In this document: one piece after another, positions 40,684 through 57,800 of the stretch
How the letters are laid out: the number at the start of each line of letters is the position of its first letter
How positions within the stretch are numbered: the stretch's first letter is position 1
DNA from: Bog-473 sp963701955
GTDB taxonomy: Bacteria; Actinomycetota; Acidimicrobiia; Acidimicrobiales; RAAP-2
Direction of reading: 5' to 3'
NCBI GenBank assembly: GCA_963701955.1
Contig: OY969694.1
Location: 2,914,001-2,978,000, forward strand
Length of the DNA: 64,000 nucleotides
The notes under the pieces: model-generated
The model's input: only the letters and a program-made list of their open reading frames with translations
Database searches by the model: none
What the model was told of the DNA's origin: nothing
Translations under genes and position numbers: made by a program

Positions 40684-43600
40684 TTGCCCTCACGGTCCCG
40701 CAGTCCCGAACGTGTCTCGTTCGCCAACATCAACGAGGCGTTGCCGCTTCCTGACTTGATCGCCATCCAGCGCGATTCGTTCCAGTGGTTCCTCGACAAG
40801 GGCCTGGCCGAGGCCTACCACGACATCAGTCCGATCGAGGACTTCACCGGCCAGCTGAGCCTGGAGCTCGAGTTCGACCCGACGGACGCCGACCTGCGCC
40901 CGCCGCCGAAGTTCTCGGTGGAGGAGTGCAAGGAAAAGGACATGACGTACGCGGCGCCCGTCTTCGTGCGCGCCCGCTTCCTCAACGCCACCACCGGTGA
41001 GATCAAGGAGCAGACGGTCTTCATGGGGGACTTCCCGATGATGACCGACCGCGGCACCTTCATCGTCAACGGCACCGAGCGGGTCGTCGTGAGCCAGCTC
41101 GTGCGCTCGCCCGGCGTGATCTTCCAGCCCGGCCGCGACGCCAAGACGGTGTTCACCGGGACCATCCACCCGTACCGCGGTGAGTGGATCGAGCTCGACA
41201 TCGAGGCCAAGCCGGGCAAGGACGTCACCGCCGGCTGCCGCGTGGCCCGCAAGCGCCGCCTCTCCCTGTTCGTGCTGCTGCGCGCCCTCGGCTACGGCGA
41301 CGAGGCCTTCCTGGACCGCTTCGTGCGCCACTTCGACTTCCTCGAGGGGCAGTGGGAGAAGGAGCGCAACCTCGCTCCGACCCGCGAGGAGGCCCTGCTC
41401 GAGATCTACAAGCGCGCCCGCCCCGGCGAGCCGCTGTCGGCCGAGGCCGCCCGCGTCTACTTCGAGAACGCCTTCTTCAACCCGAAGCGCTACGACCTCA
41501 CCCGGGTCGGCCGCTACAAGTTGAACCGCAAGCTCGGCCCGGAGATCGACCGCCTGCACGACCTGTTCGGGATCGAGATCGAGAAGCCGACGCCGAACCA
41601 GTCGGTGCTGAGCCCCTCGGAGATCCTGGCCTCGGCCACCTACATGCTGCACCTGGCCCAGCACATGGCCGACGGCGAGTCGACCTACCGCATCGACGAC
41701 CAGGACCACTTCGCCAACCGTCGCATCCGCTCGGTCGGCGAGCTGATCCAGAACCAGGTGCGGGTCGGGCTGAGCCGCATGGAGCGGGTCGTGCGCGAGC
41801 GCATGACCACCCAGGACGTCGAGGCCATCACGCCGCAGACGCTGATCAACATCCGCCCGGTCGTGGCCGCGGTGAAGGAGTTCTTCGGCACCTCGCAGCT
41901 GTCGCAGTTCATGGACCAGAACAACCCGCTGTCGGGCCTGGCCCACAAGCGCCGCCTGTCCGCCCTCGGGCCAGGCGGCCTGTCCCGGGAGCGTGCCGGG
42001 TTCGAAGTGCGAGACGTGCACACGTCGCACTACGGCCGCATGTGCCCGATCGAGACGCCCGAAGGCCCGAACATCGGCCTGATCGGGGCCCTGGCCACCT
42101 ACGCCCGGGTCAACGAGTACGGCTTCATTGAGACGCCGTACCGCACCGTGGTCAACGGCAAGGTCACCGACGAGGTCAGCTACCTGGCCGCCGACGAGGA
42201 AGAGGAGCACGTCATCGCCCAGGCCAACGCCTCGGTCGACACCGACGGGCGCCTCACCGAGGAGCGCGTCCTGGTGCGCCGTGGCCCGCAAGGCACCGGC
42301 GTGCGCATGGGCGCGGTCAACACCTCCTACGGGACGACGTCGGAGATCGACTTCGTGCCGCCGTCCGAGGTGGACCTCATGGACGTGTCGCCGAAGCAGA
42401 TCGTGTCGGTCTCGACCGCGCTGATCCCCTTCGTCGAGCACGACGACGCCAACCGGGCCCTCATGGGCGCCAACATGCAGAAGCAGGCCGTGCCGCTGGT
42501 CGTCCCCGAGGCGCCGTACATCGGCACCGGGGTCGAGGCACGGGCCGCCCGCGACGCCGGCGACGTGATCCTCTCCGAGGGCAACGGCACCGTCACCGAG
42601 ATCAGCGGCGACGCCATCACCGTGGAGTACACCGCGGGGCAGAAGGACCGTCTCGGCACGGCGCTCGGACGCAAGGTGTACCGGCTGTCCAAGTTCCGCC
42701 GCTCCAACCAGAACACGTGCATCAACCACCGCACGCTGGTCACCGAGGGCCAGGCCGTGGCGCCCGGCGACCTGCTGGCCGACGGTCCCTCGACCCACAA
42801 CGGCGAGCTGGCGCTGGGCAAGAACCTGCTCGTCGCCTTCATGCCGTGGGAGGGCTACAACTACGAGGACGCCATCATCCTGTCCGAGCGCCTGGTGCGC
42901 GACGACGTGCTGACGTCCATCCACATTGAGGAGCACGAGGTCGACGCCCGCGACACCAAGCTGGGCGCCGAGGAGATCACGCGGGACATCCCGAACCTGT
43001 CCGAGGAGATCCTGGCCGACCTCGACGACCGCGGCATCATCCGCGTCGGCGCCGAGGTGGAGCCGGGCGACGTCCTCGTCGGCAAGGTGACCCCCAAGGG
43101 TGAGACGGAGCAGACGCCCGAAGAGCGCCTGCTGCGCGCCATCTTCGGTGAGAAGGCCCGCGAGGTGCGCGACACGTCGCTGAAGGTCCCGCACGGCGAG
43201 TACGGCAAGGTCATCGACGTGCGCGTCTTCTCCCGTGAGGAGTCCCACGAGCTGCCGCCCGGTGTCAACCAGCTGGTCCGCGTCTACGTGGCCCAGAAGC
43301 GGAAGATCTCCGAGGGCGACAAGCTCGCCGGCCGCCACGGCAACAAGGGCGTCATCTCGAAGATCCTCCCGGTCGAGGACATGCCCTACCTGTCGGACGG
43401 CACGCCGGTCGACATCATTTTGAACCCCCTCGGCGTGCCGAGCCGGATGAACGTGGGCCAGGTGCTCGAGTCGCACCTCGGCTACGCCGCCCGCCACGGC
43501 TGGGAGGGCGTGGTGGTCAACGAGGGCGTGGGGACGAGTGCCAAGGGCGACGACGCGGCGCGCAAGACGCGGCCGCGCACCGAGCCGGCGGCGTGGGTCT

Positions 43601-44273
43601 CCACCCCCGTCTTCGACGGCGCCCACTGGGACGAGACCGAGGACGCCGGGGCACACCCGACGATCCAGAAGGTCTTCGGCACCCTGAACTCGGACTCGGC
43701 CAACGGCGACGTGCAGATCGGCACCGACGGCAAGGTCACGCTCTACAACGGGCGCACCGGCGAGGTCTACGACAACCCGATCTCGGTCGGCTTCGTCTAC
43801 ATCCTGAAGCTGGCCCACCTGGTCGACGACAAGATCCACGCCCGCTCCACCGGCCCGTACTCCATGATCACCCAGCAGCCGCTGGGTGGGAAGGCGCAGT
43901 TCGGTGGCCAGCGCTTCGGGGAGATGGAGGTCTGGGCCCTGGAGGCCTTCGGCGCCGCCTACGCCCTGCAGGAGCTCCTGACGATCAAGTCCGACGACGT
44001 GCTGGGCCGGGTCAAGGTCTACGAGGCCATCGTCAAGGGCGAGAACATCCCTGAGCCGGGCATCCCCGAGAGCTTCAAGGTGCTCATCAAGGAGATGCAG
44101 TCGCTCTGCCTCGACGTCGAGGTCCTGGCCGTCGACGGCCGAGAGATCGAGATGCACGAGCTGGACGAGGACGTGTTCCGCACGGCTGAAGAGCTGGGCA
44201 TCGACATCAGCCGCAACGAGCGCGGCTCCGACGAAGAAGACGAGCGGCGTGCCGCAGAGAGGAGCTTCTACTA

Positions 44274-44274
<1 letters not shown>
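40684..44274 (+). CDS. rpoB: RNA polymerase subunit beta
   Basis: 1,196 residues and unbroken over 3.6 kb. TTG start with GGGAGGAG upstream. The rifampicin pocket reads SQLSQFMDQNNPLSGLAHKR then LSALGPGG, the sensitive-type residues at the Gln, Asp, His and Ser hot spots. Later blocks include NIGLIGALATYARVNEYGF, GKNLLVAFMPWEGYNYEDAI (catalytic-site region) and GRHGNKGVISKI. The stop overlaps the rpoC ATG by one base. Confidence 0.98.
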
Positions 44275-48349
<4,075 letters not shown>

Positions 48350-48392
48350 ACTTCTCTCCGTTCGCAGGGGGACGACGAAGGGGAGGGATCCG

Positions 48393-49368
48393 GTGGCGAC
48401 ACCGCGGATGGTGGCTGACTCCGACGGCCCGGACGGCGCGCGCGCCGGCCGGGCCGGGCCATTACCGCCTGTCCGCACCTCGCGAGCCCTCGAGGCCCAG
48501 TCGATCCACGTCTTCCGAGAGGTGGCGGCCGAGTTCGAGCGGCCCGACGCTGCTGTTCTCGGGCGGCAAGGACTCCATCGTCATGCTCCACCTGGCCACG
48601 AAGGCCTTCTGGCCGGCGCCCGTGCCCTTCCCGGTGCTCCACGTCGACACGGGGCGCAACTTCAGCGAGGTGCTCGAGTTCCGGGACCGCCACACGGCGG
48701 ACGCTGGGCGTCCGCCTGGTGGTGGCCAAGGTGCAGGACGACATCGACGCCGGCCGCACGGTCGAGGACGCCGTCGCCGGGAGCCACGCGCAACCGCCTG
48801 CAGACGCCGACCCTGCTGCGGGCCATCGCCGAGGGTCGCCACGACGCCGTCTTCGGCGGGGCACGCCGGGACGAGGAGAAGGCGCGGGCCAAGGAGCGGA
48901 TCTTCAGCTTCCGCGACGAGTTCGGCCAGTGGGATCCGAAGAACCAGCGACCCGAGCTGTGGAACCTCTACAACGCCCGGCACAACAAGGGCGAGCACAT
49001 CCGGGTCTTCCCGCTGTCGAACTGGACCGAGCTCGACGTGTGGAACTACATCCGCGACGAGGAGATCGACGTCCCGCCGATCTACTTCGCCCACCGGCGC
49101 CAGGTGTTCCAGCGCGACGGCATGCTGATGGCGGTCACCGAGCACCTGGCCCCGGACCGAGGACGACCCGGTCTTCGAGGCCATGGTGCGCTTCCGGACC
49201 GTGGGCGACGCCGACTGCACCGGGTGCGTCGAGTCGATGGCCGAGACCATCGACCTCGTCATCGCCGAGGTGGCGGGCACCCGGATGACCGAGCGGGGCG
49301 CCACCCGGGCCGACGACCGGATTTCGGAGGCCGGCATGGAGGATCGCAAGCGGGAGGGGTACTTCTAA
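48393..49368 (+). CDS. cysD: sulfate adenylyltransferase subunit 2, copy 1
   Basis: About 325 residues. PP-loop ATP pyrophosphatase motif LLFSGGKDSIVMLHLA, then RRDEEKARAKERIFSFRDEF, QWDPKNQRPELWNLYN and RFRTVGDADCTGCVES. With CysN it makes APS from sulfate and ATP. One-base changes are near 48470, 48545, 48705, 48785 and 49160. GTG start with GGGAGGG upstream. Its TAA overlaps the cysNC ATG (TAATG), so the pair is coupled. Confidence 0.95.
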
Positions 49369-51233
49369 TGACCGAGCTCCTGCGCCTGGCGACGGCCGGC
49401 TCGGTCGACGACGGCAAGTCCACGCTGATCGGCCGCCTGCTCTACGACGCCAAGGGGATCTTCGAGGACCAGCTCGAGGCGATCCGCCGCACCAGCGAGC
49501 AGCGGGGCGGCATCGAGACCGACCTGGCCCTGCTGACCGACGGCCTGCGGGCCGAGCGGGAGCAGGGCATCACGATCGACGTGGCCTACCGCTACTTCGC
49601 CACGCCCAAGCGCAAGTTCATCATCGCCGACACTCCCGGGCACACCGAGTACACGCGCAACATGGTCACGGGGGCGTCCAACGCGCACGTCGCGCTGATC
49701 CTGATCGACGCCCGCAAGGGCGTGATTGAGCAGACCCGTCGCCACGCCTTCCTCTCCTCCATGCTCGGCGTCCCGCACATGGTGGTCTGCGTCAACAAGA
49801 TGGACCTGATCGACTGGGACCAGGCGCGCTACGAGCGGATCAAGTCCGACTTCATGGAGTTCGCCGCCCGCTTGAACGTGCACGACATCACGTTCATCCC
49901 CATTTCGGCGCTGCGCGGCGACAACGTGGTGCAGCGCTCCGAGCACATGTGGTGGTACGACGGCTCGCCCCTGCTGAACCACCTGGAGTCGGTCTACATC
50001 GGCAGCGACGAGAACTTCATCGACCCGCGCTTCCCGGTGCAGTACGTCATCCGGAGCCAGACGCCCGAGAACCCCGACTTCCGCGGCTACGCGGGCACGG
50101 TGGCCAGCGGCGTCCTGCGGCCGGGGGACGACGTGCTCGTCATGCCGACCGGGCACGACATCGCGCATCGCCTCCATCGCCACGGCGGACGGCGAGGTGG
50201 CCGAGGCGTTCCCGCCCATGGCCGTCGTCATCACGCTGGAAGACGACATCGCCGTGTCGCGGGGCGACATCCTCTGCCGGCCCAACAACCGCCCAACGGT
50301 CACCCACGACATTGAGGCGACGGTCTGCTGGATGGACGAGCGCTCCTCGCTGGCCGAAGGGCGCACCTACCTCCTCAAGCACAGCACCCGGACGGTGCGG
50401 GCGACGGCGCAGAACCTGCACTACCGGCTCGACATCAACGGCCTGCACCGCGACGAGGCGGCCTCCGATGCTCGAGCTCAACGAGGTCGGCCGCCTGACG
50501 TTCCGCTGCACCGAGCCGCTCCTCGTCGACGACTACACGACCAACCGCTCCACCGGGAGCTTCATCATCATCGACCCGACGACCAACGCGCACGGTCGGG
50601 CGCGGGCGTCATCCGGGTCATCGCCACGGCGCACGCCAGTCCCGAACGTGGTGCGCCACGAGACGGCCGGCTGTCTCGTCCGGAGCGCTTCGCCGCGCTG
50701 GGGACGTCGGGAGCGACGCTCCTCTTCACCGGCCTGTCCGGCGCCGGCAAGTCGACGCTGGCCGCCGGCGTGGAGGAGGCGTTCGTGCGCACGGGCCGGC
50801 CCGCCTTCCTGCTCGACGGGGACAACCTGCGCCACGGGTTGAACGCCGACCTCGGCTTCTCCGACCGGGACCGCACGGAGAACGTGCGCCGGGCGGGCGA
50901 GGTGGCGGCATGTTCGCCGAGTCGGGGGCGCTGGCGCTCATCGCGCTGATCTGCCCGTTCGAAGAGGACCGCCAACTCATCCGCTGCCCTGCACGAGCAG
51001 GCCGGGCTGCCCTACGTGGAGATCTTCGTCGACACCTCGCTCGAGGAGTGCGAGCGGCGCGACCCCAAGGGCCTCTACGCCCGGGCCCGGGCCGGGCAGC
51101 TCCCCGGCTTCACGGGCGTCGACTCCGCCTACGAGGTGCCGGCGCGGCCCGACCTGGTGCTCGGTCCGGGCTCGGGCTCGCTGCCCGAGCAGGTCTCCAG
51201 CGTGCTCGAACTGCTCGAGGGATTCTGCGCTAG
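49368..51233 (+). CDS. cysNC: CysN-CysC fusion, copy 1
   Basis: About 620 residues. The N-terminal EF-Tu-like GTPase has G1 GSVDDGKSTLIG, G3 DTPGHTEYTRNM and G4 NKMDLIDW. Beta-barrel domains follow (RGYAGTVASGVLRPGD). The C-terminal APS kinase has P-loop GLSGAGKSTLA, DGDNLRHGLNADLGFS and RRDPKGLYARA. It drives sulfate adenylation and then makes PAPS. Frame changes occur near 50165, 50465, 50600, 50645, 50670, 50910 and 50985. The end is set at TAG 51231-51233 assuming one more indel near 51220; the uncorrected frame runs on to 51525. Confidence 0.93.
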
Positions 51234-51451
51234 AGACTCGGGCGCCAACGGCCGGCGGTACGGCGGTCGTGTGCTCGTTGCGCAATTATCAATTCCCGCC
51301 CAACTCTTGACGCACCTTTGCGGCTGCCTCTTCCTTTCTGAGGGGCGAACTCTTACCATGCAACCCGGGAAGAGGAGCGTGGGTGATGCCGCGAGCCTCG
51401 GCAGCTCCACCCCCTCGGAGCCGCCACTGCCCTTGTCGGAGGCAACGCTCA

Positions 51452-52437
51452 ATGGCCACACCCATAGCGAACCACGCCCACTCGTCCGTGCATGTCGTGG
51501 AGCCGGAGAGATACCTCGAGCCTGACACGTCGGGCGCCTACAAGCTCAGTCAGTTGGGCGAGCTCGAAGCGCAGTCGATCTACATCATGCGCGAGGTGGC
51601 GGCGGAGTTCGAGCGCCCGGCCCTCCTCTTTTCGGGAGGAAAGGACTCCATCGTCATGCTGCATCTTGCACGCAAGGCGTTCTTTCCGTCCCCGCCGCCC
51701 TTTCCGGTCGTGCACATCGACACTGGCCGCAATTTCCCCGAGGTGTTGCAGTTCCGTGATCGCACGGTCGAGGGACTCGGGATCCGGCTGGTGGTCGGTC
51801 GCGTGCAGGACGACATCGACGCGGGAACGATTGTCGAGGAGGCGGGCGCCCGAGCGACCCGAAACAAACTGCAGACCCCGACGCTGTTGCGCACGATCCG
51901 CGAGCACGAGTTCGACGCGCTCTTCGGAGGAGCGCGCCGCGACGAGGAGAAGGCGCGGGCCAAGGAGCGGATCTACAGCTTCCGAGACCAGCATGGGCAG
52001 TGGGACCCGAAGAACCAGCGTCCTGAGCTGTGGAACCTGTTCAACGGCCGCCATCACAAAGGCGAACACATACGGGTCTTCCCCTTGTCGAACTGGACGG
52101 AACTCGACGTATGGCAGTACATCGCCGACGAGCGCATCGACGTGCCGTCCATCTATTTTGCGCACCAACGCACCGTCTTCGTGCGGGACGGCATGCTCAT
52201 GTCCGTCAACGAGCATCTGGCTCCGACGAGGGGGCGGACCAGTTCGAGGCACGGGTCCGGTTCCGCACGGTCGGAGATGCAGACTGCACCGGCTGCGTCG
52301 AATCGCCGGCTCGAACGGTTGAGGACATCATCGAAGAAGTGGCAGTCACCAGGCTGACGGAGCGAGGCGCCACCAGGGCGGACGATCGGATCTCCGACAA
52401 CGGCATGGAGGACAGAAAGAGGGAGGGATACTTCTAG
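51452..52437 (+). CDS. cysD: sulfate adenylyltransferase subunit 2, copy 2
   Basis: About 328 residues, closely similar to copy 1 (LLFSGGKDSIVMLHLARKAF; RRDEEKARAKERIYSFRDQH; RFRTVGDADCTGCVES) but with a different N-terminus (MATPIANHAHSSVHVVEPER). One frame change near 52235. Codons contain more A/T third bases than copy 1 (for example attTtg, aaacaa). TAG overlaps the GTG of the next gene. The 218 bp before it are also AT-richer. Confidence 0.94.
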
Positions 52438-54300
52438 TGACGGAGCTCCTGCGCCTGGCTACGGCAGGCTCGGTGGATGATGGGAAGTCCACCCTGATCG
52501 GACGCCTTCTCTACGACTCAAAGGCGATCTACGAGGACCAGCTCGACGCCATTCGGCGGACCAGCGTACGGCGGGGCAATACCGAGACCGACCTGTCGCT
52601 CCTCACGGACGGCCTGCGGGCCGAACGCGAACAGGGCATCACCATCGACGTGGCCTACCGATATTTCTCGACGCCAACGAGAAAGTTCATCATCGCCGAT
52701 ACTCCCGGGCACGCGGAGTACACACGCAACATGGTGACGGGCGCCTCCAACGCGCACCTGGCCATGATCTTATCGATGCCCGTAACGGGATCGTCGAGCA
52801 GAGCCGGCGTCATGCCTTCCTCTCGCACCTGCTGGGAATCCCGCACATGGTGGTGTGCGTGAACAAGATGGACCTTGTTGACTGGGATCGTCAGCGATTC
52901 GAGGACATACAAGAAGAGTTCATGTCGTTCGCCTCTCGCCTCGATATCCGAGACGTGGCGTTTATACCCGTCTCCGCCCTGCACGGTGACAACGTCGTGA
53001 ATCCCTCGGACAACGCCTGGTGGTACAGGGGGCGGCCCGTTCTCAATCACCTCGAGACGGTGTACATCGCCAGTGACGAGAACTTCATCGACCCGCGGTT
53101 CCCGGTGCAGTACGTCATCAGGTCACATGGCTCAACCGGCGTCGACTTCCGTGGGTACGCGGGAACGGTGGCCAGCGGCGTCTTCCGCCCGGGCGACCCG
53201 GTCGTGGTGATGCCGTCAGGAGTGGCAACCACCATCCGGACGATCGAGACTGCGGACGGACAGGTCGATGAGGCGTTTCCGCCCATGGCGGTCGCCATGA
53301 CGCTCGCCGACCCGGTGGGGGTGGCCAGGGGCGACATGATCTGCCGTCCTAACAATCAGCCGAGCATGACGCAGCAGATCGAGGCCACGGTGAGTTGGAT
53401 GGACGCGCAGCGCGATCCTCACCATCGGCACCCCGCTCCTGGTCAAGCACACGACGAAGATCGTTCGGGCCACCGTCGAGGCACTGCACTACAAGATGGA
53501 CGTCAACGGGCTACGCAGGGACGAGTCCGCCACCGAACTCGCGCTCAACGACATCGGCCGGGTACGGTCTGCACACGACGGAGTCGTTGGCGATCGACGA
53601 CTACCAGGTCAATCGTGCGACGGGAAGCTTCATCCTGATCGACCCCACACCAACCTCACCGTGGGCGCCGGGACGGTCAAGTTCGCGGCCCAACATGCAC
53701 CCAGCCCGAACGTCGTTCGTCACACGGGCAAACTCACAGCGGAGGAGCGATACCGCCATCTCGGGGTGCGTGGTGCCACAGTGCTCTTCACCGGCCTCTC
53801 GGGCTCGGGCAAGTCGACGCTTGCTGCCGCCGTGGAGGAATTGCTGGTCAAACGCGGCCGGCCCGCCTTCATGGTCGACGGGGACAACCTCCGACACAAT
53901 CTCTGTAGTGACCTCGGGTTCACACCTGAAGACCGTGCCGAGAACCTCCGGCGTGCCGGAGAGGTGGCACGATTGTTGGCCGAGGACGGCACGGTGGCCC
54001 TCTTCTCCCTCATCAGCCCGTGTGGAGAGGAGCGGCGAAAGCTGCGCGAGGCCCACGCCGACAGGGGGATGACCTTCTTCGAGGTCTACGTCAACACCCC
54101 GCTCGAGATCTGCGAGCAGCGGGACCCCAAGGGCCTGTACGCGAAGGCGCGCGGCAGGCGAACTCCCAGAGTTCACGGGAATCGGTGCTGCGTACGAGGC
54201 GCCCGCCTATCCCGACCTCGAGTTGACTCCCGAATGCGGCGAGATCTTCGACCAGGCACTCCGGATCGTGGGCTTGCTGAGCGGGGTACATCAGCCATAG
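52437..54300 (+). CDS. cysNC: CysN-CysC fusion, copy 2
   Basis: About 620 residues. GTPase motifs GSVDDGKSTLIG, DTPGHAEYTRNM and NKMDLVDW, then APS kinase GLSGSGKSTLA, DGDNLRHNLCSDLGFT and QRDPKGLYAKA, so both active sites look complete. Frame changes are near 52775, 53410, 53565, 53650 and 54160. The same gene order and overlap as copy 1 points to duplication of the cassette or import of a second one. Ends at TAG 54298-54300. Confidence 0.93.
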
Positions 54301-54829
54301 ACGGAGTGCGGTATTAGCGGAAAGTCGGCGTCCCGTTTGCATTCATATTTCACGAACTTCATTCATCTGTTCTGCAGCGATCTCTTTTTGCGATCCAGTC
54401 GGCCCGATACCGCCGCTCACCTCGGCGATATTCATCAAATTCCCTATGCACTTGGTGTGATTTAGACCGAATGGACCCCGCTCCTATATCGGATATCGCG
54501 TCGGCAGTTCTTTGGGATCTGAAATTGCGTCTGTTATTGTCAAAATCGCCCGTGACTGTGCAACCAAAATATGACTAAAGTCATAGCCGTGTCATTCGGG
54601 ACCCCCTCTCCCGCTGACCACACGCCAGGTCCCCTCGACTCGCTGTCCGGTGCAACGGGCCCCCAGGCGGTGTCGGCGCTGCCTCTGTCGAGGCCGCGCT
54701 GCGTCACGCCGCGCCAATCGCAGTGCGGGGTCCCCGACGAGCCTGTCGGTCCCAGAAATGCGGCCCGCACACTGCTTACCGAGGCCGGGTCGGAGACGGG
54801 CCCGAGGGTCATCCCGTGCCGCCCGAAAG
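54301..54829. other. AT-richer intergenic region
   Basis: 529 bases without a supported gene. The first 270 are clearly AT-richer than the rest of the window (runs such as tcatatttcacgaacttc and tttgggatctgaaattg). The remainder returns to high GC, has open frames on both strands without recognisable features, and may include an upstream part of the next gene. A perfect palindrome is at 54570-54585. Confidence 0.5.
54570..54585. promoter_or_regulatory. palindromic operator-like site
   Basis: TATGACT-AA-AGTCATA, perfect 7-bp arms around a 2-bp centre. It lies 245 bases before the secreted glycosidase-like gene, inside the AT-rich gap, where a regulator site for the polysaccharide locus would be expected. 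The binding protein is unknown. Confidence 0.45.
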
Positions 54830-57800
54830 ATGGGATCGCTCGGAAAGGGCTCCAAGTTCGCGCCGGCCGTTCTGGCAGCGGGTCTGGCGGCGACGGTTGC
54901 GGCGGCCGCACTGTTCGGGGCCGTCTCCGAAGCCGGTCTCTGGCCGGCTCGGCGTCGCCGGCGACGTCGGTCCAGCCACCCGCCGTCCCGGGCGCGGGGA
55001 CGGCCTATCTCGGTGCCTTCATCGACCCAGCGGGGCATCCCTGAGTGCAACGGATCCGACCGGTGGTACCGCCAGCGTGCAGCCAGAGCTCGCTGCATTG
55101 CCTGAACTTCGATGATCAGGAAGGTCGTTCGCCGTCGATCCTGTCGACTACCAGAGCTGGACTGAGCCGGTCGACGTTGCGGGCCTCGACACCGTGGCCG
55201 CGACCGGTGCCATCCCGCTCGTCACATGGGGCTGCGGGGACACCGACGCAAACGTCGTGGCAGGATCGGACGAGCAAAGGTACGGGCGGAGGCCCAGGGA
55301 CTGGCGGCCATCGATGTCCCCGTCCTCCTCCGATGGTTCCCGGATCCGAACCGGCGAGGATCCGGGGCGGCCTCGTGCCTCGGGGCGACGGGAGCGTCCG
55401 GGCTATGTCGCGGCGTACCAGCACATCCGAGACCTCTTCGCGGCGGCCGGCGCCGTCCAACGTCGGCTTTCGTCTGGTCGGTCGACACGTCGGCCACGGC
55501 GGACTCGGACATGGCCGGCTACTACCCGGGTGGGAGCGTGGTCGATTGGATCGCGGCAGACGGTGGTACCTCACCCGGCGACCGAGCCGCACCGGACTTC
55601 GTTCATCGGCGGAGTTCGGGTCCTGGTACTCGACGTTCTCCAGCACGGGGAAGCCGATGATGGTGTCGTCGACCGGAGCCAGACTCCGGATCGCAGCCGG
55701 CCTACCTCGGCCAGATCCTGTCCGATCTCCCGAGTCTGTATCCACAGGTCAAGGCATTGATCTACTTCGATGCGCCGGAGCAATCGAACGGCAACCAGTA
55801 CCAACTGGACGCAGCGGGCGCCGCATCGTTCGGGCAGTTGGCCGCCTCACCCGACCTTCACTCCCGACCGGTCCAGAGCCAGCACGACGACGGTGTCGGT
55901 GTCGCAAGCGTCGGTCGCCGCCGGGACCAGCTGACGTTGCGCGCTGCCGTGGACGCGACGGACAACAGTGGAAGCGTCAGCTTCGTCGACAACGGCACAC
56001 CGATCAAGAGCTGTGTCTTCATCCCGATATGCGGCGCCAATCAGCTGTCAGACGCCAGAGCTAGGTGACGGAGTGCACAGCTTCGTCGGCCATCTACGGA
56101 GGCGATGCAACGTTCGCGACCCTCGATGTCGGCGCCTGTCGGCGCGACCGTGCACGGGCCCAGCGGCCCCCCTGCACGTCGCGGGGACCATCTCCCGGTC
56201 CAACCATGGCGACTGCCGCCGGGATCACGCGGCGAACGTCTCTTCCCACCGGGTCGGCTACCCCAGTGGGAAGCGCCGGCCAGGCCGCGAGCCACGTCGA
56301 AGGCCCTCGTGCCCGCGGAGGGGTCCGCCTATCTCGGGTCTTTCGTCGACCCGTCCGGGAGTGGGCTTCGCTCAGGCAATCCGACGGGCGGAATCGCGAG
56401 CCTGTCGAGTGAACTCGCCGCTTTGCCGGCCGTCCAGCAGACCTTGGACGCGACCACTCTCGATCGTCCCGATGTTCCTGAATTGGAACGATCCCATCAC
56501 GGTGACCGAACTCGACCAGGTGATCGCCACCGGTGGGATTCCCATGATCACGTGGAACTGTGGCGCCAAGGACTCAAATGTGATCGCCGGCAGGGATGAC
56601 AGGCAGATCGACTCGCTTGCGGCAAAGCTGGCGCTGTTCCGACTCCCGGTGTTTCTTCGCTGGTTCCCGGACCCGAACTCCAATATCATCCGGCACCGCA
56701 TGTCTGGCGAGCGGTGGTGCACACGGGGTACGTGGCGGCGTATCAGACACATTCACGACAGGTTGGTGGCTGACGGCGCATCCAACGTGACCTACGTCTG
56801 GTCGGTCGACACCACCACGCCTCAAGCCGACCGTCGTGGAGCACGTTCTATCCGGGGGCACCCTACGTGGACTGGATCGGCGCTGACGGTTACGCCACGT
56901 CAGGGACGACATCGACTGTCACGAACGACTTCGGCACCTGGTACGCGGAGTTCTCCGCCGAGAAGCCCCTGATGATCTCACAGACGGCGGCAATTCCCGG
57001 CTCTGCAGCCGCAGTACATCGAGCAATTGGCGACTGTGCCCGCCCAATTCCCACAGTGCGGGCGGTGATCTACTTCGACGCGCCCGACGTGAAGAGTGGA
57101 CATAGTTACGAACTGGAGCCCCAGAGCGCCGGCGAACAGCAACTGGTCGCGTTGAGCGGGCTGCCCGCCTTCCAACCTGTGAGAACGGTCACGACGACGT
57201 CGGTCACCGTTTCGGCGAACCCCATTGCCGAGAATCAGGCCGTCTCCTTTTCGGCCCAGGTCAGCCAACGCGGACCCGGGCGGAGTATCTCACCTTCTAC
57301 GACAACGGATCGAGCATGCCGGGGTGCGAGCTGTTCCGCTCGACCTCGCCGGGAGTTGCGACACTTCCTCGCTTCAGCTCGGGGACCAACCAGATCGTCG
57401 TCGACTACAGCGGCGATGCGGTCTCGGAGTCGTCCGCATCGCCGCCGGTGGACGTCGTCGTCACGTCGACACCGCGGTCCAGTCGGACCACCGGCGATAC
57501 CCGGACCTGGTCACGTGTACCTCGGAGCGTGGGTCAGGCCCGCAGGTCTCACATATCGACCTCCCCTCCCACGAGGCCATTCTGCAGGAACTGCAGGACC
57601 TCACATACTTCAACGCCGGGCTGGAGCGTCCACTCTCCATCGTCCACATGTACCAATCGTGGGCGAACCCGGTGTCGGCTCGGTGAGACTCAACAGGTCC
57701 TGGCCGACGGGGCGATCCCGATGATCGACTGGCGTTGCGGTGATACCGACGCAAACATCATCGCCGGGAGCGACGATGGCCTGATCACCGCTGAAGCCAA

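Noticed and set aside
41900..41990. Rifampicin-resistance changes in rpoB
   Set aside because: The pocket residues at the main resistance positions are the sensitive type.
40690..44157. A 1,155-residue open frame antisense to rpoB
   Set aside because: It mirrors the high-GC third positions of rpoB, is rich in Asp/Val/Leu/Arg repeats without motifs, and has no start signals.
54571..55044. Plus-strand open frame starting inside the palindrome
   Set aside because: Low-complexity Pro/Ser/Arg composition, no ribosome site and no motif; its start lies within the AT-rich control region.
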